Source: Candidatus Roseilinea sp. NK_OTU-006 (lineage in GTDB: Bacteria > Chloroflexota > Anaerolineae > J036 > Brachytrichaceae). From it: a DNA stretch of 64,000 bases. The translations under genes and the position numbers were made by a program. The stretch lies in the NCBI RefSeq assembly GCF_012931985.1, contig NZ_JAAFGM010000009.1:40001-104000 (forward strand). The letters are read 5' to 3'. The notes beneath the pieces were generated by a model. It ran no database searches and was not told where the DNA came from. It saw only the letters and a program-made list of their open reading frames with translations. Of the stretch, positions 49,569 through 59,600 are shown one piece after another (positions within the stretch are counted from its first letter, which is position 1; each line of letters begins with the position of its first letter).

Positions 49569-50699
49569 TCAAACAACCAGCGCGCTCGTCCGAATCCGGC
49601 TGATGCCCCCGCCGCCTTCGATGCTGCGTCCGCCGCCGAAAGCACGGAAATATGGCTCGCCCAGCAACTCTGCGCGGTAGGCCGCAAACAGCATTGCCGG
49701 GATACATGCCAGCAGTGGCGAGAAGACTTCCGGGCATGGCGCATAGGGCAGATGAAAGCCGTCGGCTGAAATCGCTGCGCCTTGTGGAGAGACCTCGATC
49801 ACCTGCCGTCCGATGGTCTGCATCGCCGTCTTCACCTCGGCGGCGCGGCTGGCGTCGCGCTCGTTTGCCGAGATGAGAAACGTCGGCGTGTCCACCGCCT
49901 TGGCGAAATACTGCAAATGCGCCCACTCCTCCACGTCCTGGCCAATGGCCGAGTCGCCGCTCGCTTCCAGCACCTTCGCCGCGCAGAACTGCGCCGTGCC
50001 GAAGTTCGGCCCGCTGCCGCAGAACACGAACTCTCCTGCGTCGAGGGTGCGCGCGGCCAACGCGCGCGCCGGCACGTCGCTCATCTCGATCGTGTGTTGC
50101 GCCCGGCGGCCCATGTCCGATAGGTGGGCGCGCCAGACGCGCACGTCACGCTCGCGGGCTTCCGCTATGCGCAGCGCGCAGGAGTACAGCATAATCATTG
50201 ATGCGAAGTACGAGCGCGCACCGGGAACTTGTACGCCGGCCGCGTTGGGCACGTCGGGCGCGCGAGTGGTCAGCACGGCGCCGGCGGCCTGGGCGATGGG
50301 CGTCTGTTCGCTGTTGGTCACGGCAAAAGTGCGCAGGCCGCGCGCTTGAGCGCGCAGTACGCCCTCGATGGTGCGCGAGACGCCGCCGGAGACTGAGACG
50401 CCGATCACCGCGCTGGCGCTTGCGCGCGGCGCGAACCCTGGCGCATCGAATTGGATCACGCCGTAGCGTGAGAATGTCATGGCATTCTGTGCTTCGGTGG
50501 CCACGCCGGCGATGGACTCGAATGCGAACTCGGTGGCCAGCGCAGCAAAGTGGCTATCGCCACAGCCGATGACGTAAAGCCGCTCCAAGGCGTGACAGAA
50601 ATTGTCGTCGAGGGCGCGCGCAGCTTCGTTGAGGAAGGCTTCCGATATCTCTGTGATGAGTTGAGGCAAGGTCAGGATTTGTTCTCGGAAATAGTTCAT
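49569..50699 (-). CDS. SIS-domain sugar isomerase-like protein
   Basis: A 376-residue protein with two SIS (sugar isomerase) domains, related to the isomerase half of glucosamine-6-phosphate synthase and to AgaS/FrlB deglycases. RLYVIGCGDSHFAALATEF opens the first domain, and IGVSVSGGVSRTIEGVL provides its phosphosugar-binding Ser loop. FVFCGSGPNFGTAQFCAAKV opens the second, with a later EVEEWAHLQYF-like segment (DVEEWAHLQYF). There is no glutaminase domain, so it cannot make glucosamine-6-phosphate from glutamine. The substrate is unknown. Confidence 0.87.
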   Translation of the reverse strand: MNYFREQILTLPQLITEISEAFLNEAARALDDNFCHALERLYVIGCGDSHFAALATEFAFESIAGVATEAQNAMTFSRYGVIQFDAPGFAPRASASAVIGVSVSGGVSRTIEGVLRAQARGLRTFAVTNSEQTPIAQAAGAVLTTRAPDVPNAAGVQVPGARSYFASMIMLYSCALRIAEARERDVRVWRAHLSDMGRRAQHTIEMSDVPARALAARTLDAGEFVFCGSGPNFGTAQFCAAKVLEASGDSAIGQDVEEWAHLQYFAKAVDTPTFLISANERDASRAAEVKTAMQTIGRQVIEVSPQGAAISADGFHLPYAPCPEVFSPLLACIPAMLFAAYRAELLGEPYFRAFGGGRSIEGGGGISRIRTSALVV

Positions 50700-50708
50700 A
50701 CCGGCGCG

Positions 50709-50714
50709 ATTGTA
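50709..50714 (-). promoter_or_regulatory. -10 box of the SIS gene, leaderless spacing
   Basis: TACAAT on the minus strand lies 9 nt before the ATG at 50699. Confidence 0.5.
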
Positions 50715-50827
50715 AAGGGTGGCCCGAATCTCGCGCCTGATGGCAGGCGCTGGGGTAGAATCTCACTCCGTCGGGCGGGGCGCGCGGCCGGCGACCGGCC
50801 GCACATCCGCGCTCGGCGTTGGCGAGT

Positions 50828-50833
50828 TGTAAT
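50828..50833 (+). promoter_or_regulatory. -10 box of the GNAT gene, leaderless spacing
   Basis: TGTAAT ends 6 nt before the ATG at 50840 and supports that start over a codon at 50819. Confidence 0.4.
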
Positions 50834-50839
50834 CCGAGG

Positions 50840-51925
50840 ATGATTCGTCCGTTCGACATCCGTGATGTAAGCGTCGTTCAGCGGCTGACCGCGCTGGCTC
50901 GGCCGCTGGCCTGCGAACTGGTAGCGGTTGAAGGGGTAAATCCGCTGCGCGATGCGATTCGCTCGTATTTGGGGGGCGGGCGCGATCACGCCGTGGTGCT
51001 GGTCGAACGCGACGCCGACCATGATATTGAAGCCTTTGGCGTAATGTATGTGTTGCCGGGTGCGAACGGCAACAGCGCCGAAGATAGCGCGGCGAGCGGT
51101 CGGCGCGCTGCGCTTGTGCTGATGGCACCTCACGCACAATCGGATGAATTGATGGAGGCGTGGATGTATCTCGCGCAGGAATTTGCCGTCGAAGCGGCTC
51201 AGCGCGGGGCGCATCATATCGTTGCCGAAGCCCCTGAAATGGGCAGCGAGGCTGAAGCGTTGCAAGCCGCCGGCTTCGTCCCGCTCATCCAACAGGATGT
51301 CCTCAAGCTAGCCAACCAGCCGGACCTCGCGTCGTTGCCAGAAGTCTACGGGCTGCGCGAGCAGACCAAAGACGACGAGCCGCTGATCAAAGCGTTGCAC
51401 TTGCGCGCTGCGCCCAAGATGACGTACCAGGCCGAAGTGTCGTTCGATCTGCTGCGCTCGATGCATCGCATGGATCGCGGCTTTGTGTTAATGCGCGGCA
51501 ACGAGCTGGTCGCGCACGTTTCGGTGCGTCAGGGCAAGCGTGGCTATGGCATGCAAGCGCTCTTCCGGCCCGACGCCGAGCAGGACGCATTGCCCACCCT
51601 CCGCTTGGCGCTGGCGCATCTGATGAGGCGCGCTTGGCGTCCGGTTTATCTCACCGTGCGGCATTACCAGAGCTGGATGCTCCCGATCCTGGACGAGCTT
51701 GGCTTCGTGCACATGACCTCGACGATGTTGATGGTGCGTCACACGGCGGCGCGCGTCCATCAGCCGGTGTGGTCGCCGGTGGCAGCCGAAAGCGCTGCGA
51801 TCAAGAACACGCACTCGGCCTCCATCCATCTTGAATCTCGCGCTTCGTCCTGCGATGGCGAAGGCGCGCATGGCGAAGACACGCTCCCGAGCGCGCATGA
51901 CTATGCAAGAACTGCGAATCACTGA
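50840..51925 (+). CDS. GNAT-fold N-acetyltransferase-like protein
   Basis: A 361-residue protein with a GNAT-like layout. The first half begins MIRPFDIRDVSVVQRL, a usual N-terminal strand-helix, and contains SDELMEAWMYLAQEFAVEAA QRGAHHIVAEA-type helix and strand; the second half (about 185-320) repeats the fold with LMRGNELVAHVSVRQG and AWRPVYLTVRHYQSWM. The acetyl-CoA pyrophosphate loop is not clear, so activity is uncertain. Its last 29 bases overlap the start of the R3H ATPase gene, implying coupled translation. Confidence 0.68.
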   Translation: MIRPFDIRDVSVVQRLTALARPLACELVAVEGVNPLRDAIRSYLGGGRDHAVVLVERDADHDIEAFGVMYVLPGANGNSAEDSAASGRRAALVLMAPHAQSDELMEAWMYLAQEFAVEAAQRGAHHIVAEAPEMGSEAEALQAAGFVPLIQQDVLKLANQPDLASLPEVYGLREQTKDDEPLIKALHLRAAPKMTYQAEVSFDLLRSMHRMDRGFVLMRGNELVAHVSVRQGKRGYGMQALFRPDAEQDALPTLRLALAHLMRRAWRPVYLTVRHYQSWMLPILDELGFVHMTSTMLMVRHTAARVHQPVWSPVAAESAAIKNTHSASIHLESRASSCDGEGAHGEDTLPSAHDYARTANH

Positions 51926-53624
51926 CGACCTAGACACACTCTTGAATGTGCTGCCTCCCACTATCGCGGAGGCGATCCGACGAATCGGACGCTTCAACGA
52001 CCTCATCGAAGTGGTGATGGATTTGGGGCGGTTGCCCGAGTCGCGCTACGTGAGTGCCGAAGCGAACGGCGACGCCGGCAGCTCCACCGCGCGGGAGGAG
52101 ACGCGGGTGCTGCGCGAGACAGAGGTCACCCAGGAAGACCTGAACTACGTGCTCGAGCGCATTGGCGAATTCGATGACGACAACCGCGCCGGCATTGCCC
52201 GCACCCTCCATCGCATCTCGGGCATCCGCAATCGGCGTGGCGCGGTGGTGGGCCTGACGTGCCGGGTGGGTCGCGCCGTGTATGGCACGCTCAAGATCAT
52301 CGAGGACATCATCGAAAGCGGCAAGAGCATTTTGCTGTTGGGCAAGCCCGGCGTCGGCAAGACGACGATGCTGCGCGAAGCGGCGCGGGTGTTGGCCGAA
52401 ACCAAGCGCGTGGTGATCGTAGACACGTCGAACGAGATCGGCGGCGATGGCGACATCCCCCATCCGGCGGTCGGCCGCGCGCGCCGCATGCAAGTCTCCA
52501 CGCCCAGCATGCAACACGAGGTGATGATTGAGGCCGTCGAAAACCACAACCCGCAGGTCATCGTGATAGATGAGATCGGCCGCCAACAAGAGGCCGAAGC
52601 GGCGCGCACGATCGCCGAGCGCGGCGTGCAACTGATCGGCACGGCTCACGGTCAGACCATTGAGAACCTGATGGTCAATCCCACGTTGAACGATCTGATC
52701 GGCGGCATCGAGAGCGTCACACTTTCAGATGAGGAGGCGCGCCGGCGCGGCACGCAGAAGACCGTCCTGGAGCGCCGCGCGCCGCCCACGTTCGACGTGT
52801 TGATCGAGATTCGTGACCGACATCGTCTGTTGGTGCACCACGACGTGAGCGAGGCGGTCGATGCGTTATTGCGTAACCGCATGCCGGTGGCCGAACTGCG
52901 GTACTGGGACGAGGAAGGCCGTATGCGCAGCGAGCGCGTCCGCTTGTCGCAGGAGGACGGGCGCGTGCGCGAAACGGAGATGTCCGACCGCCGCGATCGG
53001 CGCCCCCGCCGCAACGGCTATGGCGCGTACGACGCCGGTGAGGATCTGCCTGTGCTGCGCACCGACAGAACCGGCGAGTCGGTCATTGTTCGGCCCGGCG
53101 AGCCGGAGGAGCGCGAGGACCAAACCGCGCCGACAGAAAAGCTCGAAACCCAGCCCAGCGAAGCCAAGGCGATGCGCCTATACGCTTTTGGCGTGTCGAA
53201 GCATCGCCTGAAGCAGGCGGCCCGACAGCTAGGCGTCCCGGCGGTGTTCGTGGACAGCCTAGACGATGCCGATGTGCTCATCACCGCCAAGTCGTATTAT
53301 CGCCAGCGTCCGCGCACGATCGTCGAGGCCGAGCAGGATAATGTGCCCATCTACGTGTTGCGTTCGAACTCGGTGTCGCAGATGGAAAGCTGTCTGGCCG
53401 ACCTGTTCGGCCTGACCGACGGCGAGCGCATCCCGTATGAAAGCGCGATCGAGGAGGCTGAAGAGGCGATCCGGCGCGTGTTGGCCGGAGAGCGCGTTGT
53501 GGACCTCTCTCCGCAAAATGCGTTCGTACGCCGGCAGCAGCATCAGCTCGCGCGCGCTTCTAACCTCGTCTCGCACTCTTATGGCAAAGAACCCATGCGC
53601 CGCGTGCGCATCTTTAGGGAATAA
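51897..53624 (+). CDS. AAA ATPase with R3H domain (Ycf45/SpoIIIAA-like)
   Basis: A 575-residue protein. The secretion-ATPase-like core has Walker A LLLGKPGVGKTTMLREAA, Walker B NPQVIVIDEIGRQQEAEAA and GTAHGQTIENLMVNPTLNDL, as in SpoIIIAA and plastid Ycf45. After a charged linker a C-terminal domain (about 425-575) with AFGVSKHRLKQAARQLGVPA and the R3H-like ending (RRQQHQLARASNLVSHSYGK) follows, which is expected to bind single-stranded nucleic acid. Similar proteins are found in Chloroflexi and cyanobacteria; their role is not known. The ATG at 51897 is chosen by the family start; 51903 is an alternative. Confidence 0.85.
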   Translation: MTMQELRITDDLDTLLNVLPPTIAEAIRRIGRFNDLIEVVMDLGRLPESRYVSAEANGDAGSSTAREETRVLRETEVTQEDLNYVLERIGEFDDDNRAGIARTLHRISGIRNRRGAVVGLTCRVGRAVYGTLKIIEDIIESGKSILLLGKPGVGKTTMLREAARVLAETKRVVIVDTSNEIGGDGDIPHPAVGRARRMQVSTPSMQHEVMIEAVENHNPQVIVIDEIGRQQEAEAARTIAERGVQLIGTAHGQTIENLMVNPTLNDLIGGIESVTLSDEEARRRGTQKTVLERRAPPTFDVLIEIRDRHRLLVHHDVSEAVDALLRNRMPVAELRYWDEEGRMRSERVRLSQEDGRVRETEMSDRRDRRPRRNGYGAYDAGEDLPVLRTDRTGESVIVRPGEPEEREDQTAPTEKLETQPSEAKAMRLYAFGVSKHRLKQAARQLGVPAVFVDSLDDADVLITAKSYYRQRPRTIVEAEQDNVPIYVLRSNSVSQMESCLADLFGLTDGERIPYESAIEEAEEAIRRVLAGERVVDLSPQNAFVRRQQHQLARASNLVSHSYGKEPMRRVRIFRE

Positions 53625-53674
53625 GCAATCTGCGTCACGCGCCGCGCAATCTTCTCTCTCTATTCGCTCTATCC

Positions 53675-54298
53675 ATGTTCATCTCGTTTGAAGGCCTGGA
53701 CGGCAGTGGCAAGACGACGCAGGTCCAACGTCTGGCAGTGTGGTTGCGCACGCATCATCGGCATGTGCTCACGCTGCGCGAGCCCGGCGGCACCAAAATC
53801 GGCGACGCCATTCGCGCCATCCTGCACGACCGGAGCAACTCGAACATGGATTCCCGGGCCGAATTGCTGTTGTATTGCGCATCGCGCGCCCAGCTCGTCG
53901 CCGAACAGGTTCGCCCCTATCTGCGCAGCGGCGGCATCGTGCTGAGCGACCGCTTCGCCGACAGCACACTGGCCTATCAGGGCTATGGCCGTGGCCTCGA
54001 TCTGGACTTTCTGCGCAGCCTGCTCGATTTCGTGACGCAGGGCATTAAACCAGACCTGACGCTGTACTTCGACGTGGATCCGGAACGCGCGCTTGAGCGC
54101 AGGATGGCCAGCGGCGCCGAGGTCAATCGGATGGATGTTGAGACCATCGAATTCCATCACCGGGTGCGCGAGGGTTATCACCGATTGATCGCCCAGGAGC
54201 CGGAGCGTTGGCGGGTGATTGATGCGTCGGCGACGACCGACCGGGTGGCCGCCCAAGTCCAGGATATTGTTAAGACGCGGCTCAACATTGCGGATTAG
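53675..54298 (+). CDS. tmk: Thymidylate kinase
   Basis: Phosphorylates dTMP to dTDP. The 207 residues include the P-loop FEGLDGSGKTTQ, the DRFADSTLAYQGYGRGLD segment with the DR(Y/F/H) motif and substrate-binding residues, and the LID region PERALERRMA. It lies between the R3H ATPase and a sortase gene. An intact start ATG at 53675 follows a 50-base gap. Confidence 0.96.
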   Translation: MFISFEGLDGSGKTTQVQRLAVWLRTHHRHVLTLREPGGTKIGDAIRAILHDRSNSNMDSRAELLLYCASRAQLVAEQVRPYLRSGGIVLSDRFADSTLAYQGYGRGLDLDFLRSLLDFVTQGIKPDLTLYFDVDPERALERRMASGAEVNRMDVETIEFHHRVREGYHRLIAQEPERWRVIDASATTDRVAAQVQDIVKTRLNIAD

Positions 54299-54307
54299 GA
54301 TGCGAGT

Positions 54308-54946
54308 ATGCTTCGCCCGAACGTCCGACGCGGGATTGCCTGGTCCGCGAGCGTAGCGCTCATCGCGCTCGGCGCTGCGATCTTTGCCGGCGTAGCGGAC
54401 ATGCCCGCAGCGGCATCCCGCCGCGTCCTGCCGGCGCAAGGCAGCCAGGTTTCGCAGGAGTTCGCCGGGCTGTCGTCTGCGGCTGCGATCTATCCGGTTC
54501 CGGAGCGCATCTGGATTGACAAGTTGAAAGTCAACGCACGGATTCAGCCGGTCGGCCCTGGCAAGCGCGTCGGCGTGGGCGTCGTCGAGTGGACAGCGCC
54601 AAACAATCAGAACGTAGGCTGGCATGACTACTCCGGGCGCTTGGGAGAAGGCAAGAACATCGTCCTCAACGGCCACAACAACATCTATGGCTCAGTCTTT
54701 CGCAAGCTCTACACGTTGCAACCCGGCGATGAGATTCGCCTCGGCGCAGGCGACCGGCAAGTGATCTATCGCGTTCGAGAAGTTAAGATCTTACGCGAGC
54801 GCGACCAGCCCCTCGCGGTGCGCATTGCCAATGCGCAGTACATCCAGCCCATGAACGACGACCGGCTGACGCTGGTCTCGTGCTGGCCGGAGTGGAGCAA
54901 CACACACCGCGTGATTGTGATCGCTCACCCGGTAGCCGAGGACTGA
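54308..54946 (+). CDS. Sortase (class E/F-like cysteine transpeptidase)
   Basis: A 212-residue membrane-anchored sortase. An N-terminal helix (SASVALIALGAAIFAGVADM) acts as signal anchor. The catalytic triad is visible: His123 in VLNGHNNIYGS, Cys192 in TLVSCWPEW and Arg201 in NTHRVIVIAHPV. Sortases join proteins bearing an LPxTG-like signal to cell-surface groups. No LPxTG protein is encoded in this window. The gene follows tmk by 9 bases and precedes membrane glycosyltransferase genes. Confidence 0.88.
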   Translation: MLRPNVRRGIAWSASVALIALGAAIFAGVADMPAAASRRVLPAQGSQVSQEFAGLSSAAAIYPVPERIWIDKLKVNARIQPVGPGKRVGVGVVEWTAPNNQNVGWHDYSGRLGEGKNIVLNGHNNIYGSVFRKLYTLQPGDEIRLGAGDRQVIYRVREVKILRERDQPLAVRIANAQYIQPMNDDRLTLVSCWPEWSNTHRVIVIAHPVAED

Positions 54947-54961
54947 GTTGCACCAGCAAAG

Positions 54962-56629
54962 ATGCACCGAGTGACGCGCGAGGTTGCGCTGTGGTGCGCC
55001 ATCGCTTTCTTGGCAGGTGTGCCGCGTCTAGCGCGACTGGACTTCCTGCTGACGAACCCCGAAGCGGCGACAGCCCTGGTCTCGCTCACAGTGCTGCGGG
55101 GTGAGCCGGCCCTCTTTCCGAATCCGTTGTTCGGCTGGCTACAGGCGTTGCTCTTCACCGTCTTCGGGGCGAGCGAAGTATCGGCGCGGCTGGTTGCAGC
55201 GCTGAGCGGTGTTGTGTTGTGTCTGTTGCCCGTCGCGTTGCGCCTTCAACTTGGACGAACGCGCGCGTTGATTTTTGCGGCGCTGCTTGCCTTTTCGCCG
55301 ACGCTGTGGTTCGTCTCGCGCGAGATGGGCGGCGCCATCCTGGCATGGATGTTGGCCTTCGCCGCGCATTGCGCCTGGCGCGCTCGCCGTCCGGCTTTGG
55401 CCGCAGCAGCGTTTGGCGCATTGCTGGCGACCGGCCAGGACGCGATTCCGCCGCTCATCGTGACCGTCCTCGCCTCATCGGCTGCGCTGCCGCTCGACGC
55501 CGTCCGCCCGTCGGCTCGCACGGTGGCGATTGTGCTGCTGGCGTTCGTGTTGTCGGCCACAGCGCTGCTCATGCGTCCGACCGGCCTGGGCGATGCCTTC
55601 AACGGCTATGCGTTGTGGGCGCAGACGCGAGGGGGGGATGCGTCCATCTCCGTTGGGCGGTTGATGCTCGGCCTGGTCATCAGCGAGCCGGTGATATGGC
55701 TCGGCGCGGCCTTTGCGCTTGCGGCGTTTGCCCGCATGCGCGCGCAGCTTCGCGCCGAATCGGCTTGGTGGATCTGGATTGCGGCGGGTTTGGGGGTGCT
55801 CATCGTCAGCGCCGGCCGCAGCGCTGCACTGCTTGCGCCGTTGACGATCGGCATGGCGGGTCTGGCCTCGGCAGCTTATGATGCGCTGTTGGCCTCTGCG
55901 CAGCGTTGGGGGAGTTGGCGGCGTGAAGGTGTTGTCGTGGCCATCGCCTTCGTGCTGCTGATCTACGCCAGCTTGGGGGTGTGGCAGTATGCCGGACAGG
56001 CGCGCAGCGCGTGGCTGGCCTCTGCAGTCGTCGCCGCCCTGTTGATCGCGGCGCTCGTCGCGGCGGGCAGCTTGACCATGGACTACGGCGCTCCCCTGCG
56101 CGGCGTGGCGCTGGCCGGCGTCGCTGCGCTATCGTTATACACGTTCGGCGTCGGCATCCAGATGAATCATGCGCGTCCACACAACCCCGCCGAACCATAT
56201 CGCGTCCAGGCCGCGGATTTGGACTTGATGACGCTCCAGGAGGACATTCGCCTGATCAGCGTCCGCGCAACGGGCGAGCCGAACGCGCTTGACGTGCATC
56301 TGGCCGAAGATGCACCGGCGGCGTTGCAGTGGGTGTTGCGCGATCGGCGCAGATTCGATGCGCTGGAGGATGCGGGCGCGCCCGATGTCGTATTGACGCC
56401 GGCAGCCGAGAAGCCGCGCGTGGCCGGCAACTTTATTGGGACGGCATACGCGGTGACGGCGCAAGCGCCGTTGAACGAGGTGCGTTGCGTTGGGTTGCCG
56501 TGGGGGGGAGGCGATTGTTGGTCGCTGGCGCGCTGGCTGGCCTTTCGCGACGCCGAGACGACGCATGCCAACCTCTGGGTGTTATGGCTGCGCGATGATG
56601 TGGCAAGGCGGGCGAGCGGGATGAGATGA
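54962..56629 (+). CDS. Membrane glycosyltransferase-like protein (GT39/ArnT-type)
   Basis: A 555-residue inner-membrane protein with about 11 hydrophobic helices. The first loop contains RLDFLLTNPEAATALVSLTV, in the place where PMT/ArnT-type GT-C enzymes carry acidic residues, and FGWLQALLFTVFGASEVSAR is the following family-like region. A C-terminal soluble part (about 420-520) has RRRFDALEDAGAPDVVLTPA. It overlaps the next gene by a few bases. It may transfer a sugar from a polyprenyl donor to a protein or lipid outside the membrane; the acidic catalytic pair is not obvious, so this is only a fold-level call. Confidence 0.75.
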   Translation: MHRVTREVALWCAIAFLAGVPRLARLDFLLTNPEAATALVSLTVLRGEPALFPNPLFGWLQALLFTVFGASEVSARLVAALSGVVLCLLPVALRLQLGRTRALIFAALLAFSPTLWFVSREMGGAILAWMLAFAAHCAWRARRPALAAAAFGALLATGQDAIPPLIVTVLASSAALPLDAVRPSARTVAIVLLAFVLSATALLMRPTGLGDAFNGYALWAQTRGGDASISVGRLMLGLVISEPVIWLGAAFALAAFARMRAQLRAESAWWIWIAAGLGVLIVSAGRSAALLAPLTIGMAGLASAAYDALLASAQRWGSWRREGVVVAIAFVLLIYASLGVWQYAGQARSAWLASAVVAALLIAALVAAGSLTMDYGAPLRGVALAGVAALSLYTFGVGIQMNHARPHNPAEPYRVQAADLDLMTLQEDIRLISVRATGEPNALDVHLAEDAPAALQWVLRDRRRFDALEDAGAPDVVLTPAAEKPRVAGNFIGTAYAVTAQAPLNEVRCVGLPWGGGDCWSLARWLAFRDAETTHANLWVLWLRDDVARRASGMR

Positions 56630-56643
56630 GGGAGGATGTGGGG

Positions 56644-59600
56644 ATGATCGGTGAACAGCGCTTGACCGAATTTGAAGCGATGGCGCAGCCGGCTGCGCTG
56701 CGCGATGCCTGGCTTGATCGGCCGTTGTTGGCCGCTGTGACGTGGGAAAGGGCGCTCTATGTCGTGTCCTTCCTCATTGCCCTTGTCTCACGATTCTATG
56801 ACATGGGCGCGCGCGTGATGAGCCATGACGAGTCGCTGCATACCTATTTCTCGTATTTGCTGGCGACCGGCAAGGGGTTCCAACATACGCCGCTCATGCA
56901 TGGGCCATTTCTGTTTCACGTCACCGCGCTGAGCTACTTTTTGTTCGGCGCGGACGATTTCACTTCGCGCATTCCTACGGCGGCGTTCGGCGTCGTCTTG
57001 GTCGTCTTGCCCTATTTCTTTCGACGTTGGCTGGGGCGCGTCGGCGCGCTGGCGACGTCGTTCATGTTGCTCATCTCGCCCTCGATTTTGTATCACGCGC
57101 GCTACATTCGCCAGGAAGCGTTCATCCTGGTGTGGATGACGCTGACGGTGCTGTGTATATGGCGCTACTTAGAGGATCGGCGACCGGGATGGCTGATCGG
57201 GTTGGCGGCGGCGCTGGCCTTCCATGCGACGGATAAGGCCACGTCTTTCCTGGCCGTGGCGTTGCTGATGGTGTTTCTCTCGGCGTTGGCGCTGTGGCAG
57301 TTGTATCGCGGGCGGCGCATGTTCCCACCAGGCCGACGTTGGCAGGATGCCGCCATGCTGCTGGGCTTTGGCGCGGTCACGGCCATCTTCATGGTCGGCC
57401 TGAGCATCCTCTTCGAGCTTGGGAGCAGCGCTCTGACGCGCGCGTTAGGCGTGGTCGCGCCGCAGCCGAACGCGCCCGGCGGGGAGACGAACACGTTGAT
57501 CTATGGCACCATCATGGTATTGCTGGCGGCGCTGGTGTGCATCGGGCTGGCCTACTTGTATCGCATGACGTTCGGCCAGTGGTTGCGCGTCGCCTCGCGC
57601 CATGCGCCGGCTTTCGACGTCATCATCGTGTTGGTGACCACAACCATGTTCATGGGTTCGCCGGCCATGCTGTTAATCAAGAATCGCATCTGGCAGGCCT
57701 TCCGCGGCGAGGAGTTGGTGCCGATCAGCACGCTGGGCAACATGAGCAACCTGCAGATGAACCCGCAGGTGATCACCACCATGTTCGCCATGTCGCTGGC
57801 GCTGATCGCCATCGCCATCGCCATCGGCATGGCCTGGCACGGGCAACTGTGGCCGGCCATCGTCATCGTCTTTCTCGCCATCACGGTGACGCTGTTCACC
57901 ACGGTGTTCACCAACCTGGCCGGCATCGGCACAGGCTTCGTCGGCCAACTGGGCTACTGGATGGCGCAGCAGGATGTCCAGCGCGGCAATCAGCCCTGGT
58001 ATTACTACTTCTTGCTCGTGCCGATGTATGAGTATGCCGTGCTGGCCGGCGCGCTCGGCGCCATGGCGGCCCTCGCCGCGCGGACGCTGTCGGCGCTGCG
58101 CGCGCGTGTGCGCTTCTTCGCTACCCTGCGCCGGTATCGCTTCCCGCTCTTCCTGGCATGGTGGACGGTTGCGACGTGGATCATCTACACCATCGCCGGC
58201 GAGAAAATGCCTTGGCTGACGGTGCACTTCGCGCTGCCGATGGCTTTCCTGACCGGCTGGTTCATCCAGCAGGTGGTCGTCAGACTGAGTAGCGAGCTTC
58301 GGGCGCAACCGGCGCCGACTTACGGCCGCGCTGCTCAGGGCTTCGCGGTGGCCGGTTTGGCGGCCCTGGCCGTGCTGCTGTTCGTGCGCTTGCTCTCACT
58401 AATCGGCGGCCTGGACTTGGCCGGGAAGCCAGCCGCCGATGTGCTGCAGTGGGCGCTGAGTTTCATGATCGGCGCGAGCGCCCTGGCGATTGCCGGCTAT
58501 CTGCTCGGTCGTGTGGCGAACAGCGCGGCGCTGCCGGCTGTGGCGCTGGCCGGCTTTGCGCTGCTGAGCGTGCTGACCATACGCACCGCCGTGATGGTGA
58601 CTTACATCAATTACGACTACACGCGGGAGTTCCTGTTCTATGCCCACGGCGCGCCGGGCGTGAAGATCGCGCTGAACCAGATTGACGACCTGCAAAAGCG
58701 CGTGGGGGGACGCGCGCCGTTGAAGGTGGGCTACACGCAAGAGACGAGCTGGCCGATGTCGTGGTACATGCAACGCCGGCCAGGCGCGCAGTTCCTCGGC
58801 AGTCAATTGCCCTCCAACTACGAAGACTTTGACGTCATCATCGCCAGCGAGCAGGACGCGCAGTTTGCGCAATTTGTGGACGCGCTTTCGGGAGGCTATG
58901 TCCGCTTTGATTACATGCTGGTGTGGTGGCCAATGCAGGATTACTACGACCTGAATTGGGAGCGCATCCGCTATTCACTTTTCAACCCCCAGGCGCGCGC
59001 GGCGCTCTGGGAGATCGCCTTCAACCGCAACTTTGAGCCATACGCGAAGCTGTTCAACAAGACGTCGCTCACGCCGGAGGCGTGGTCGCCCGGCCATCGC
59101 TTCTCGCTGTTCATCCGCAACGACATCGCCGACCGGCTGTGGGATTACCGCGTGGGGGCCGTGGCCGGCGGGCAAAGCCAGCGCGCGCTCGGCCCCAGCC
59201 TGCAGAATCCGGCCGGCATCGCCTTCGCCCCGGACGGCACACGCTTCATCGTGGATCGCAAGGCCAACCGCGTGTTCCATCAAGATGCTGCCGGACGGCT
59301 CATCCGCAGCTTTGGCGGCCCGGGCAACCAGCCTGGCAAGTTCAACGACGCCTGGGGCATCGCCGTAGATGACGCGCAGAACATCTACGTGGCCGACACA
59401 TTCAACCATCGCATTCAAAAGTTCGACGCTGCCGGCAACTTCCTGATGGCTTGGGGGCGGCCCGGCGCCACGGACCAACCTGGCTTCGGCACAGATACGC
59501 AGTTCTTTGGCCCGCGCGACATCGCCTTCGACCGCGATGGTCGCTTGTTGGTCACCGACACCGGCAACAAGCGGGTGCAGGTGTTCGATCGCGACGGCAA

